Below are positions 10,607-22,602 of a DNA stretch of 64,000 nucleotides, in pieces. Under the pieces are notes generated by a model, which saw only the letters and a program-made list of their open reading frames with translations, was not told the DNA's origin and did no database searches. Both the position numbers and the translations under genes were made by a program. The first letter of the stretch is position 1. The number at the start of each line of letters is the position of its first letter. Source of the DNA: Tragulus kanchil (lineage: Eukaryota; Chordata; Mammalia; Artiodactyla; Tragulidae); the NCBI GenBank assembly GCA_022376925.1, contig JAIOJX010000002.1:40076501-40140500 (forward strand), written 5' to 3'.

Positions 10607-12059
10607 CTGTATGCAGAAGGAGACCACCCATTCTAGAAGCTGACAGCCCAGATGGAGGAGGTGGACATCACATGGAGTGTAAACCATGTGCTTGGTGTAG
10701 GCTAAGTGACCACCAGGGGGCGTAAGTTGTGAGGTCCACAGGAGACCCAAGGATAGTCCCATAGGGCAGAGCAAAGGAGGGTGCACTCCTGGAAAATGTG
10801 CCTGAGCGGTTCCTGTACCAGGGGCAGTGCCTGGCCCATGGCAGGAAGTAGTACTCATGAAGTGAATAAATATGTGGATATAGAATTTAAGCTGGGTCTT
10901 AAAGGAATGATTAGTCAAACACATTTGGTCAAACTTTATGAATAAAATTTATTCATAAACCCTACCATCTTTAAAAATATCTTTAGACTGGTGGAGCAGT
11001 CTAGTTTTCTCTTCTAGTTTCCTCTCTGAGGTCTGTACTTTAACAGGCACATTAGAAAGCCTTTACCTAATGGGTGATTCTTGTGAAATACTAGACATGG
11101 GTGTTGGTTGAGTTTCTGCAAAGAAAGGTTTCAGAAATATTGACATATTTGTTAATATATCAGAATATTCTGGAATCAGTTCAAATTGTCAGTTGGGGAC
11201 TTCCCCAGTGGCTCAGTGGTAAAGAACCTGCCTGCAATTCAGGAGCCTCAGGAGACTCAGGTTCAAAGCCCAGCTCAGGAAGTTCTGCAGTATTCTTGCC
11301 TAGAGAGTCCCATGGACAGAGGAGCCTGGTGGGCTGCAGTCCACGGGTCACACATTGTCAGACAAAACTGAGCAACTGAGCAAGCCCACAATAAGCCAGT
11401 GAGCCCAAGCAAGTAGGGCACAGGGAAATACAACCGGAGACGCTGTATGTGAGTTGGAAGCTGAAGAACATACGTGTAGACAGCACATTCTTAACTTCTA
11501 GGCTGACAGCAGCCCCACCATCTTCACAGATGCTGGTCAGTGCTGTATCCAGCAGTCCCCAACCTTTCTGGCACCAGGGACTGGTATAATGGAAGACAAT
11601 TTTTCTGTGGCCACTGGGTAGGAGGATGGTTGGGGGTTGACTCAAGCACATTAGATTTATTGTACACTTTATTACTATTAAATCAGTGCCACCTTGGACT
11701 ATCATGCCTTAGATCCCGGAGGCTGGGGACCCTGCTGTATGCAGAAGGAGACCACCCATTCTAGAAGCTGACAGCCCAGATGGAGGAGGTGGACATCACA
11801 TGGAGTGTAAACCATGTGCTTGGTGTAGGCTAAGTGACCACCAGGGGGCGTAAGTTGTGAGGTCCACAGGAGACCCAAGGATAGTCCCATAGGGCAGAGC
11901 AAAGGAGGGTGCACTCCTGGAAAATGTGCCTGAGCGGTTCCTGTACCAGGGGCAGTGCCTGGCCCATGGCAGGAAGTAGTACTCATGAAGTGAATAAATA
12001 TGTGGATATAGAATTTAAGCTGGGTCTTAAAGGAATGATTAGTCAAACACATTTGGTCA

Positions 12060-14178
12060 AACTTTATGAATAAAATTTATTCATAAACCCTACCATCTTT
12101 TAAAAATATCTTTAGACTGTTGGATCAGTCTAGTTTTCTCTTCTAGTTTCCTCTCTGAGGTCTGTACTTTAACAGGCACATTAGAAAGCCTTTACCTAAT
12201 GGGTGATTCTTGTGAAATACTAGACATGGGTGTTGGTTGAGTTTCTGCAAAGAAAGGTTTCAGAACTAGTCATAGCTCCACATAGGAACTACCTGCTTTA
12301 ATCTGAATAAATTATTTAAAAAGAGGTACTAGAGAAGTTAAATATTTTATTCAGACTGCAGCAGGTAGTTCCAGTAGTCACATAAGGATGTGAGAGTTGG
12401 ACTATAAAGAAGGCTGAGTGCTGAAGAATTGATGCTTTTGAGTTGTAGGGCTGGAAAAGATTCTTAAGAGTCCTTTGGACTTCAAGGAGATCAAACTAGT
12501 CCATCCTAAAGGAAATCAATCTTGAATATTCATTGGAAAGACTGATGCTGAATCTGTAGCTCCAATACTTTGGCCACCTGATGCGAAGAGCTTTGGAAAA
12601 GACCTTGACACTGGGAAAGACTGAGGAAAGAAGGAGAAGGGGGCGACAAAGGATGAGATGGTTAGATGGCATCATCGACACAACAGACTTGAGATTGAGC
12701 ACACTCAGGGGGACAGTGAAGGACAGGGAGGTCTGATGGGCAGCAGTCTGTGCAGTCACAAAGAGTCAGACACGACTCAGTGACTGAACAACAGTAATAA
12801 CAAAATTAAAGAAGTTTGTTGGCAGAAGGCTTTGTTTTCACATTAGCAAGTCCATATGTAGAAGATGCCAGAGTGATAAGAAAATAAGATAAAGGATTTG
12901 GCAAACACATTCTGATGTTTATTTTCAATGCCTTTGTTTGTGATTATTGCATTCTTGCTACTTGTAATATATTTACAGTATCTTAGACTATGTATTTGTA
13001 AATGACTGCTTGAGGAAAATTTTCCAGATAATAACATATCCCAACCAAAATTATCATAAGCTTGAATCAGCTCTTGAACTCTTCAAGTTATTAAAATGGA
13101 TGCAAAATCAAGATGAACTTTATGAATAAAATTTATTCATAAACCCTACCATCTTTAAAAATATCTTTAGACTGTTGGATCAGTCTAGTTTTCTCTTCTA
13201 GTTTCCTCTCTGAGGTCTGTACTTTAACAGGCACATTAGAAAGCCTTTACCTAATGGGTGATTCTTGTGAAATACTAGACATGGGTGTTGGTTGAGTTTC
13301 TGCAAAGAAAGGTTTCAGAACTAGTCATAGCTCCACATAGGAACTACCTGCTTTAATCTGAATAAATTATTTAAAAAGAGGTACTAGAGAAGTTAAATAT
13401 TTTATTCAGACTGCAGCAGGTAGTTCCAGTAGTCACATAAGGATGTGAGAGTTGGACTATAAAGAAGGCTGAGTGCTGAAGAATTGATGCTTTTGAGTTG
13501 TAGGGCTGGAAAAGATTCTTAAGAGTCCTTTGGACTTCAAGGAGATCAAACTAGTCCATCCTAAAGGAAATCAATCTTGAATATTCATTGGAAAGACTGA
13601 TGCTGAATCTGTAGCTCCAATACTTTGGCCACCTGATGCGAAGAGCTTTGGAAAAGACCTTGACACTGGGAAAGACTGAGGAAAGAAGGAGAAGGGGGCG
13701 ACAAAGGATGAGATGGTTAGATGGCATCATCGACACAACAGACTTGAGATTGAGCAAACTCAGGGAGACAGTGAAGGACAGGGAGGTCTGATGGGCAGCA
13801 GTCTGTGCAGTCACAAAGAGTCAGACACGACTCAGTGACTGAACAACAGTAATAACAAAATTAAAGAAGTTTGTTGGCAGAAGGCTTTGTTTTCACATTA
13901 GCAAGTCCATATGTAGAAGATGCCAGAGTGATAAGAAAATAAGATAAAGGATTTGGCAAACACATTCTGATGTTTATTTTCAATGCCTTTGTTTGTGATT
14001 ATTGCATTCTTGCTACTTGTAATATATTTACAGTATCTTAGACTATGTATTTGTAAATGACTGCTTGAGGAAAATTTTCCAGATAATAACATATCCCAAC
14101 CAAAATTATCATAAGCTTGAATCAGCTCTTGAACTCTTCAAGTTATTAAAATGGATGCAAAATCAAGATGAACTTTAT
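12060..14178. repeat. Direct duplication 5 (two copies, period 1055), chained to duplication 4
   Basis: Copy 1 is 12060-13123 and copy 2 is 13116-14178. They share 8 bases (AACTTTAT) at the joint, the longest microhomology in the set. Positions 12060-12265 also belong to duplication 4, giving three copies of that segment. A few substitutions between copies fall inside the BovB end, and there is one T-run indel. Confidence 0.97.
12404..12795 (+). mobile_element. BovB (RTE) LINE 3' end
   Basis: Typical sense-strand BovB tail: AAAGGAAATCAATCTTGAAT, TTTGGCCACCTGATGCGAAG, GATGAGATGGTTAGATGGCA, ending in the BovA-like CAGACACGACTCAGTGACTG. It is a 5'-truncated copy. The 87-residue minus-strand frame here is antisense to it. 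The duplicate is at 13459-13850. Confidence 0.92.
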
Positions 14179-15139
14179 CATGTAAAAATAACTAATTGGA
14201 TTAATTAGAATCCTCAAACATACAGTGGTTTAAAGGAAAATTAGAATTTTGATGCTGTGTCTTTGGGGATTATTTCATTTGTGGAGGTCAAAAGATTTAA
14301 TCATTTTGAATTCACAAATGCTTTTAATAACCTTTTGCAGCAATAATGGAGAACAAGATTTAACAGCAACACTCACATTGTGATTGCCACAGCCTCAGGA
14401 AGCAAGTCATCCTCTTTGTCAGGCTGCAGGTGCTCTGGTCTTCATTACCTTCGCAAGTGCTGCTTGATTAGTCAAATCAATACATCCCCACAAGTAGAGT
14501 TAGTATATAGGAGAGGGAAAAAGTGTAAAGGTAATTTATTTCTCAGGTTAATTCAAGTTAATACAGTATTTAGAAAAATTGCAACTAGTCTGTGGAAATA
14601 ATTATAAGAATGCTGTAGTGTATAGCATTCTGTCAATCCCTTTTCCTGTCTTTAGTCATTATATGTTGAAAATGTCATCATATAAATGTGTGGAGAACAC
14701 ATTAATGTATTCCAGGGGAGTTGGAATATATTGTGGAAAGTTTAAAACAATTGAAATTCACCTCTCCTCAAGAATATCAGGTTCAATATTAACCGTCTCA
14801 TGAAAAGTTATGATAAATGAAGATAGTAAAGATAAAGGATGGAAGGAAACTTCAACCCTATGGTTCTTTGGGCCCAAGACTAGCATATACATTTCCTGTT
14901 TTCCTGTGTCACGTATCTTCCCAGTTCTCGTTTATAAATTGAATTTTCATGCCAGCCTGCTCCCTCCTTTTAGCATGAGATGCCTGCTTATCCCCAGCAC
15001 ATACTTGCCTCCATGTTTGCCTAATACTAGTTTGTTGGAGCCACCATGTTGGCTCCCCATGCCCTTCATCAAGGTACTTATCAAAGACAGTCGTATTACT
15101 GTTATCTTAGACATTACACTGGATGATCCTATGTAATTA
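14179..15139. other. Unrecognised single-copy DNA
   Basis: No repeat family or exon is seen. The 108-codon frame at 14810-15136 shows no domain or convincing composition and is considered chance. Confidence 0.5.
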
Positions 15140-17421
15140 CACAAGATGTGGATTTCATTCAGTTATTATCTCACCTTCCATAAAGGCTGAACACCGAAGA
15201 ATTGATGCTTTTGAACTGTAGTGATGGAGAAGACTCTTGAGAGTCCCTTGGACAGCCAGAATATCAAACTAATCAATCCTAAAGGAAATCAGTCCTGAAT
15301 ATTCACTGGAAGAATTGAAGGTGAAGCTCCAATATTTTGACCACTTGATCCAAGGAGCCAACTCATTGGAAAAGACACTGATGCTGGTAAAGACTGAAGG
15401 CAGGCGAATGGGTCGGTAGAGGATGACATGTTTGGATGGCATCACTGGCTCAATGGACATGAGTATGAGCAATGCCAGTGAGCTAGTGAAGGACAAGAAG
15501 TCTGGCATGCTGCAGTCCATGAGGTCGCAAAGAGTCGAGCATGAGTTAGTGACTGAAAAACAACCATACCTTCCACAGTTATATAAAATGTTAACATAAT
15601 GGAAAGTAAATGTGACAGACTAATTCTATTTTTTCATCATTCACGTCACCATTGAAAGTTTATAGCTTGTGCACTGGGTGTCTCTGCTCTTCGTGCTCAG
15701 TCCCGAGCTGTGTGTTGCTTCCCTGCTTCCCATCAGAGTCTCTACTGAGGGCTCCAGACTTGGAGGCTGAAGCTCCTCCGGGTCTGTCTGCTTTTCCTGC
15801 CCACAGGCTACTGCATTTAAACAATTGATTTTGTTTTGTGACGAAGGGCAAGATACCTAGAATGGAAAGAGAGTAAACTTGACAAATGCCTTTAAAATGG
15901 GAAAGCAGAGGTAAAAAGAAACTTGGAAAAGTTATAAATCAGGTTGATGATTCTTGAACTGGGACATGGAGAGAAGAAGACAAGCTCAGAGCAAAATATA
16001 TGTCTTCTGATTCTGTGCAATGCAACACCCAGCCGTGCAAGCTGTGTCTTGAAGAAAACTTACAAATGAGGTCAGACAGCTTAAATAACAGGGATGGATA
16101 TTAATGACACCTTCCTGCAAAGATGCTCATGAAAAAAAAAATTAGTTCTCTGACAAAGAGAGAAATGCTTTCAAAGGACTTTGGAATAAGTATGTACTTA
16201 CATCATTTTTATGATACTGGAAATAAAGAGATTCTTTGCAGAAACCTGTAATTTGGCAGCATCTTTGGGAATATTGGTCACAAGATGTGGATTTCATTCA
16301 GTTATTATCTCACCTTCCATAAAGGCTGAACACCGAAGAATTGATGCTTTTGAACTGTAGTGATGGAGAAGACTCTTGAGAGTCCCTTGGACAGCCAGAA
16401 TATCAAACTAATCAATCCTAAAGGAAATCAGTCCTGAATATTCACTGGAAGAATTGAAGGTGAAGCTCCAATATTTTGACCACTTGATCCAAGGAGCCAA
16501 CTCATTGGAAAAGACACTGATGCTGGTAAAGACTGAAGGCAGGCGAATGGGTCGGTAGAGGATGACATGTTTGGATGGCATCACTGGCTCAATGGACATG
16601 AGTATGAGCAATGCCAGTGAGCTAGTGAAGGACAAGAAGTCTGGCATGCTGCAGTCCATGAGGTCGCAAAGAGTCGAGCATGAGTTAGTGACTGAAAAAC
16701 AACCATACCTTCCACAGTTATATAAAATGTTAACATAATGGAAAGTAAATGTGACAGACTAATTCTATTTTTTCATCATTCACGTCACCATTGAAAGTTT
16801 ATAGCTTGTGCACTGGGTGTCTCTGCTCTTCGTGCTCAGTCCCGAGCTGTGTGTTGCTTCCCTGCTTCCCATCAGAGTCTCTACTGAGGGCTCCAGACTT
16901 GGAGGCTGAAGCTCCTCTCCGGGTCTGTCTGCTTTTCCTGCCCACAGGCTACTGCATTTAAACAATTGATTTTGTTTTGTGACGAAGGGCAAGATACCTA
17001 GAATGGAAAGAGAGTAAACTTGACAAATGCCTTTAAAATGGGAAAGCAGAGGTAAAAAGAAACTTGGAAAAGTTATAAATCAGGTTGATGATTCTTGAAC
17101 TGGGACATGGAGAGAAGAAGACAAGCTCAGAGCAAAATATATGTCTTCTGATTCTGTGCAATGCAACACCCAGCCGTGCAAGCTGTGTCTTGAAGAAAAC
17201 TTACAAATGAGGTCAGACAGCTTAAATAACAGGGATGGATATTAATGACACCTTCCTGCAAAGATGCTCATGAAAAAAAAAATTAGTTCTCTGACAAAGA
17301 GAGAAATGCTTTCAAAGGACTTTGGAATAAGTATGTACTTACATCATTTTTATGATACTGGAAATAAAGAGATTCTTTGCAGAAACCTGTAATTTGGCAG
17401 CATCTTTGGGAATATTGGTCA
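15140..17421. repeat. Direct duplication 6 (two copies, period 1139)
   Basis: Copy 1 is 15140-16280 and copy 2 is 16279-17421, sharing CA at the joint. The main internal difference is a 2-bp CT indel (GCTCCTCCGG versus GCTCCTCTCCGG), which shifts an open frame between copies. The unit holds a BovB end and about 700 bp of unrecognised DNA. Confidence 0.97.
15181..15565 (+). mobile_element. BovB LINE 3' end
   Basis: Sense BovB tail: AAGAATTGATGCTTTTGAAC, AAGGAAATCAGTCCTGAATA, CCAACTCATTGGAAAAGACA, GGATGGCATCACTGGCTCAA, ending AGTTAGTGACTGAAAAACAA. It is 5'-truncated. The duplicate is at 16320-16704. Confidence 0.92.
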
Positions 17422-17499
17422 AAAGGAAAATGACTACATAATCCACTTATTTGTTTATTTCAGTCATACCTATTTACAGAATTATTTATGAACAAAATG

Positions 17500-19670
17500 C
17501 AAGCACAAATATAAACTACAGAACTACAATTTAGATCAAAGTTAAAAGATATGTTGTTCATCCAGAACACTTAAAATTGGTAAAATTCATTTTTATATCA
17601 CTATATCTATCTACCTATCCATCCATCCAATATGTACATTGTCAAGTTACAGAAATCATTGACAAAGTGTAAAGCTACTAGAGTGGAAAGAATATATGAG
17701 AACAAAAGAAGTAATTTACAATGATTTGGCTCATTCACTCATATCTTCAGCAAACATTTATAAAGTGGCTTATATATGACCTTGGCAAGGCAGTGAAACT
17801 GAATGGTAAAAAGACAGAGTTTGCTTATTTACAAATTTTTATTTTGTACTGGGACAGAGTCAATGAACAATGTTGTACTAGTTCAGGTGAACAGTGAAGG
17901 GACTCAGCCATACTTATCCATGTATCTGCTCTCCCCCAGTCCACACTCCAGGCTGCCAACGTAACACTGAACAAGTTCCCTGTTCTATATAGTAGATCCT
18001 TGTTGGTTATCCATTTTCAACGTAGCCGTGTGTACATGTCCATCCCAAACTCCATAAATATCCCTTCCTCCTTTCCTTCTCCCCAGCAACCATACGTTCA
18101 TTCTCTGTGAGTCTCTTTCTGTTTTGTAAGTTCATTTGTTTCATTTCTTTTTAGATTTCACATATAAAAATGTCATTCAATATTTCTCCTTCACTGAAAA
18201 GATAGAATTTTACAGTTGTAGGCTATATTATAGATAGAAACACAGGTAAAAACCTGGTAAACAACCATGAACCGATTCACAATGTGGTTAAGTTATAAAT
18301 GAAGCAAACCTGGGACTGAAACAGAAAATATTTGGAGTGTCAGGATATGACCAGCATCTGACCAGAAACCATACCAAGGACATTTCTACGCAAAATCAAT
18401 AAGGAGGCTTACTAAAAATGGTTCAGTAGTAACTGGACTCAGAGTAACGGGTCAGGAGATAATGCTAGTAAAAAAACGAGTATTACCAATACAGAGCATT
18501 CTTCATGTTAGTCCAGGTTGTTGAAATTGGATGCTTCATCTCTTGCTTGCTGACGTAGTACAAAGAAAAAGGTAGCTCCATTAGTTTCAAGCACAAATAT
18601 AAACTACAGAACTACAATTTAGATCAAAGTTAAAAGATATGTTGTTCATCCAGAACACTTAAAATTGGTAAAATTCATTTTTATATCACTATATCTATCT
18701 ACCTATCCATCCATCCAATATGTACATTGTCAAGTTACAGAAATCATTGACAAAGTGTAAAGCTACTAGAGTGGAAAGAATATATGAGAACAAAAGAAGT
18801 AATTTACAATGATTTGGCTCATTCACTCATATCTTCAGCAAACATTTATAAAGTGGCTTATATATGACCTTGGCAAGGCAGTGAAACTGAATGGTAAAAA
18901 GACAGAGTTTGCTTATTTACAAATTTTTATTTTGTACTGGGACAGAGTCAATGAACAATGTTGTACTAGTTCAGGTGAACAGTGAAGGGACTCAGCCATA
19001 CTTATCCATGTATCTGCTCTCCCCCAGTCCACACTCCAGGCTGCCAACGTAACACTGAACAAGTTCCCTGTTCTATATAGTAGATCCTTGTTGGTTATCC
19101 ATTTTCAACGTAGCCGTGTGTACATGTCCATCCCAAACTCCATAAATATCCCTTCCTCCTTTCCTTCTCCCCAGCAACCATACGTTCATTCTCTGTGAGT
19201 CTCTTTCTGTTTTGTAAGTTCATTTGTTTCATTTCTTTTTAGATTTCACATATAAAAATGTCATTCAATATTTCTCCTTCACTGAAAAGATAGAATTTTA
19301 CAGTTGTAGGCTATATTATAGATAGAAACACAGGTAAAAACCTGGTAAACAACCATGAACCGATTCACAATGTGGTTAAGTTATAAATGAAGCAAACCTG
19401 GGACTGAAACAGAAAATATTTGGAGTGTCAGGATATGACCAGCATCTGACCAGAAACCATACCAAGGACATTTCTACGCAAAATCAATAAGGAGGCTTAC
19501 TAAAAATGGTTCAGTAGTAACTGGACTCAGAGTAACGGGTCAGGAGATAATGCTAGTAAAAAAACGAGTATTACCAATACAGAGCATTCTTCATGTTAGT
19601 CCAGGTTGTTGAAATTGGATGCTTCATCTCTTGCTTGCTGACGTAGTACAAAGAAAAAGGTAGCTCCATT
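17500..19670. repeat. Direct duplication 7 (two copies, period 1088)
   Basis: Copy 1 is 17500-18582 and copy 2 is 18588-19670, with 5 unmatched bases (AGTTT) between. I saw no other difference by eye over more than 1 kb. The unit contains a possible L2 relic near 17735-17815 and an antisense L1 segment. Confidence 0.97.
17825..18185 (-). mobile_element. L1 3' UTR fragment, antisense
   Basis: The order AAGTTCCCTGTTCTATATAG, AGATCCTTGTTGGTTATCCA, GTGAGTCTCTTTCTGTTTTG and AAGTTCATTTGTTTCATTTC is the reverse complement of a common mammalian L1 3' UTR. The duplicate is at 18912-19273. Confidence 0.75.
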
Positions 19671-19942
19671 CTAGAAACACATTTCCTTGTTGACACATAT
19701 TCTAGCCAAGATGGAAGCTATGCAATTATTGAAAATACCGGACGACTGGGAATTCATTATAGCATAGGAAAAAGAAGTTTGTATGAACAACTTCCACTCA
19801 TATTCATGGCACTTAAAAAAGTTCACAGCTATACAAAGAGGTCTCCACTGGCAGAAGTCCAGGATTTCAAGACAGCCAATCACATTAGCCAACTGAATGT
19901 TACATTAAATATCACAATGTCAGCCTGAAAATTTTAGATAAG

Positions 19943-20151
19943 ATGTGCTCAGTCACTCAGTTGTGTCCCACTCTTGGTGACCCCATAGACTGCAGACTGC
20001 TAGGCTCTTCTGTCCATGGAATTTTCCAGGCAAGACTATTGACGTGGGTTACCTTTTCCTACTCCGGGGGATGTACCTGATCTAGGGAATAAACCACATA
20101 CCCTGCATTTGCAGGTGGGTTCTTTACCACTGAGTAACCTGGGAGGACCTT
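19943..20151 (-). mobile_element. Bov-tA SINE
   Basis: Antisense Bov-tA: GTGACCCCATAGACTGCAGA, TTTTCCAGGCAAGACTATTG, then the head complement TTTGCAGGTGGGTTCTTTAC. Diverged but near full length. Confidence 0.88.
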
Positions 20152-20331
20152 AGATAGGTTGTTCTTTCTTTAAGCAACCTATTGCTTCCTTATGTAGATG
20201 TACCAATTCATTCTGAATGGATCATATTAACAATGTTGTGATAATTTTATCCAGACTCTGGAGCTTATATAGACCTTATATTCCAGTGGTCTCTCTTTAA
20301 TGCTGACCCCTCCTGTTACACAAGTGGAGGC

Positions 20332-22539
20332 AGAGCCTCAAGTCCCCACTTGGCCTCTGTTGACACACGAGTGGGAAGCATCCTTGTAGTTTGCAGGGTG
20401 TGGCCAAGGGAATTAAAACTAGCTCCAGTTAACTGATTTTTTTTCCATGTTCAAGAACTTGGCTATAATCCTTGCTTCGATTAGTATCCAAACAGGCAAA
20501 AAATCAAGAGAAGCAAAATATGTTATAATACCTGAGAGGAAGCCTGCTTGTCTAGTATGCTGTGATGTTGAAATAAGGAGAGTGTGGAGAAATGGATGGA
20601 CCCTGAAAAACAACTGTTGGATGGAATTAAGAATGTCTTTCCGGGGCTTCCCTGGTGGTCCAGTGGGTAAGGACACCACCTTGCAGTGCAAGGGGCGCCA
20701 GTTTGATCCCTGGCCTGGGAAGATCCCACGTGCCGCGGAGTGGCTGGACCGATGTGTCCAACTACTGAGCCGGAGCTCTGGAGCGTATGCGCCCAGAGCC
20801 GGCACTCTGCAACGACAGACGCAACCACGATGGGAAGCCCACAGGAGCCAAAGAACAAAGACGGATGAAAATAGAGAAATGAAAGACCAATGGAAGTGGC
20901 CTGCCCGCTCCCTCCCCTCCCCAACTCGACTGCCGCCCCAAAAAAAGAAAAAAAGAATGTCTTTCCATGGGAAAGGGACTTAATTACATTCAACTAACCT
21001 TGATTGAGCATGTTCTGTGCCAGACTGTAGATGAGGAAAAGGCTAAATATAGGAAGAATAAGACATAGCACTTGTCTGAATCAGCTTAAATTGAGTAAGT
21101 GTAATAAAGCACTCAAAACATGACATGATACATAAGTCTGAAAAACTGTGCAGAGGCTCCTAGAAGATTTGCGTTGAAATCATTGTGTAGAGTGGTTTGG
21201 GAAGATTTTATTTTTTTTCTGTCAACAGAGATTAACAGCTTAGAGAATGTATAAGAAGCAATCAAATAGAGCTACTAACTGATTATCACAAAGTCCTAGG
21301 GCACATCAGCCTTCCAGCATGTTTGAGAGGACAGGTACACAGGAAAAGCTGCCACCAGGAAGAGACTGAAGGAAGAGGGCAGAAAAGAAGTCTTGCAGGC
21401 AGTTCTCACAGTCCAGTTTTCTAGAGCCTCAAGTCCCCACTTGGCCTCTGTTGACACACGAGTGGGAAGCATCCTTGTAGTTTGCAGGGTGTGGCCAAGG
21501 GAATTAAAACTAGCTCCAGTTAACTGATTTTTTTTCCATGTTCAAGAACTTGGCTATAATCCTTGCTTCGATTAGTATCCAAACAGGCAAAAAATCAAGA
21601 GAAGCAAAATATGTTATAATACCTGAGAGGAAGCCTGCTTGTCTAGTATGCTGTGATGTTGAAATAAGGAGAGTGTGGAGAAATGGATGGACCCTGAAAA
21701 ACAACTGTTGGATGGAATTAAGAATGTCTTTCCGGGGCTTCCCTGGTGGTCCAGTGGGTAAGGACACCACCTTGCAGTGCAAGGGGCGCCAGTTTGATCC
21801 CTGGCCTGGGAAGATCCCACGTGCCGCGGAGTGGCTGGACCGATGTGTCCAACTACTGAGCCGGAGCTCTGGAGCGTATGCGCCCAGAGCCGGCACTCTG
21901 CAACGACAGACGCAACCACGATGGGAAGCCCACAGGAGCCAAAGAACAAAGACGGATGAAAATAGAGAAATGAAAGACCAATGGAAGTGGCCTGCCCGCT
22001 CCCTCCCCTCCCCAACTCGACTGCCGCCCCAAAAAAAGAAAAAAAGAATGTCTTTCCATGGGAAAGGGACTTAATTACATTCAACTAACCTTGATTGAGC
22101 ATGTTCTGTGCCAGACTGTAGATGAGGAAAAGGCTAAATATAGGAAGAATAAGACATAGCACTTGTCTGAATCAGCTTAAATTGAGTAAGTGTAATAAAG
22201 CACTCAAAACATGACATGATACATAAGTCTGAAAAACTGTGCAGAGGCTCCTAGAAGATTTGCGTTGAAATCATTGTGTAGAGTGGTTTGGGAAGATTTT
22301 ATTTTTTTTCTGTCAACAGAGATTAACAGCTTAGAGAATGTATAAGAAGCAATCAAATAGAGCTACTAACTGATTATCACAAAGTCCTAGGGCACATCAG
22401 CCTTCCAGCATGTTTGAGAGGACAGGTACACAGGAAAAAGCTGCCACCAGGAAGAGACTGAAGGAAGAGGGCAGAAAAGAAGTCGGAGGAGGTGAAAACA
22501 CACAGTGCAGGCAGTTCTCACAGTCCAGTTTTCTAGAGC
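20332..22539. repeat. Direct duplication 8 (two copies, period 1091)
   Basis: Copy 1 is 20332-21427 and copy 2 is 21423-22539, sharing AGAGC at the joint. Copy 1 lacks about 21 bp that copy 2 has at about 22486-22506 (GGAGGAGGTGAAAACACAC and neighbours), 36-40 bases before its end. It also has one A fewer near 21345. The unit carries a complete CHR-2 SINE and a possible L2 relic (20993-21130). Confidence 0.97.
20643..20952 (+). mobile_element. CHR-2 type tRNA-derived SINE with target-site duplication
   Basis: The head GGGCTTCCCTGGTGGTCCAG has a tRNA-like B box (GTTTGATCC), then GAAGATCCCACGTGCCGCGG and a GC-rich body, ending in an A-rich tail. It is flanked by a perfect 14-bp repeat AAGAATGTCTTTCC (20629-20642 and 20953-20966). 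The long open frames on both strands here are frames of this SINE. The duplicate is at 21734-22043. Confidence 0.9.
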
Positions 22540-22602
22540 ATCCTTCCTCATTTCAGAAAGGTATTTTTTACTTCACAGGGAAGAATGATACACAGAAACA
22601 CC

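Larger units (their letters stand above)
10005..12265. repeat. Direct duplication 4 (two copies, period 1127-1129)
   Basis: Copy 1 is 10005-11136 and copy 2 is 11134-12265. The junction shares 3 bases (GAA). Differences include a G-run (6 versus 4), one extra G in copy 2 (CAGGGAAATAC) and GTGGAGCAG versus TTGGATCAG near the right end of copy 1. The unit contains a Bov-tA SINE and a small hAT-like element. Confidence 0.97.

Noticed and set aside
12496..12759. Minus-strand 87-codon frames repeated in several places (also 13551, 15269, 16408, 53805)
   Set aside because: They are antisense readings of BovB 3' ends. Their recurrence reflects the repeat, not a gene family.
20447..20993. Overlapping 178- and 156-codon open frames on both strands, repeated at 21538-22084
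   Set aside because: They span a CHR-2 SINE. The SINE's GC-rich body has few stops in any frame, and the second set is only the duplicate.
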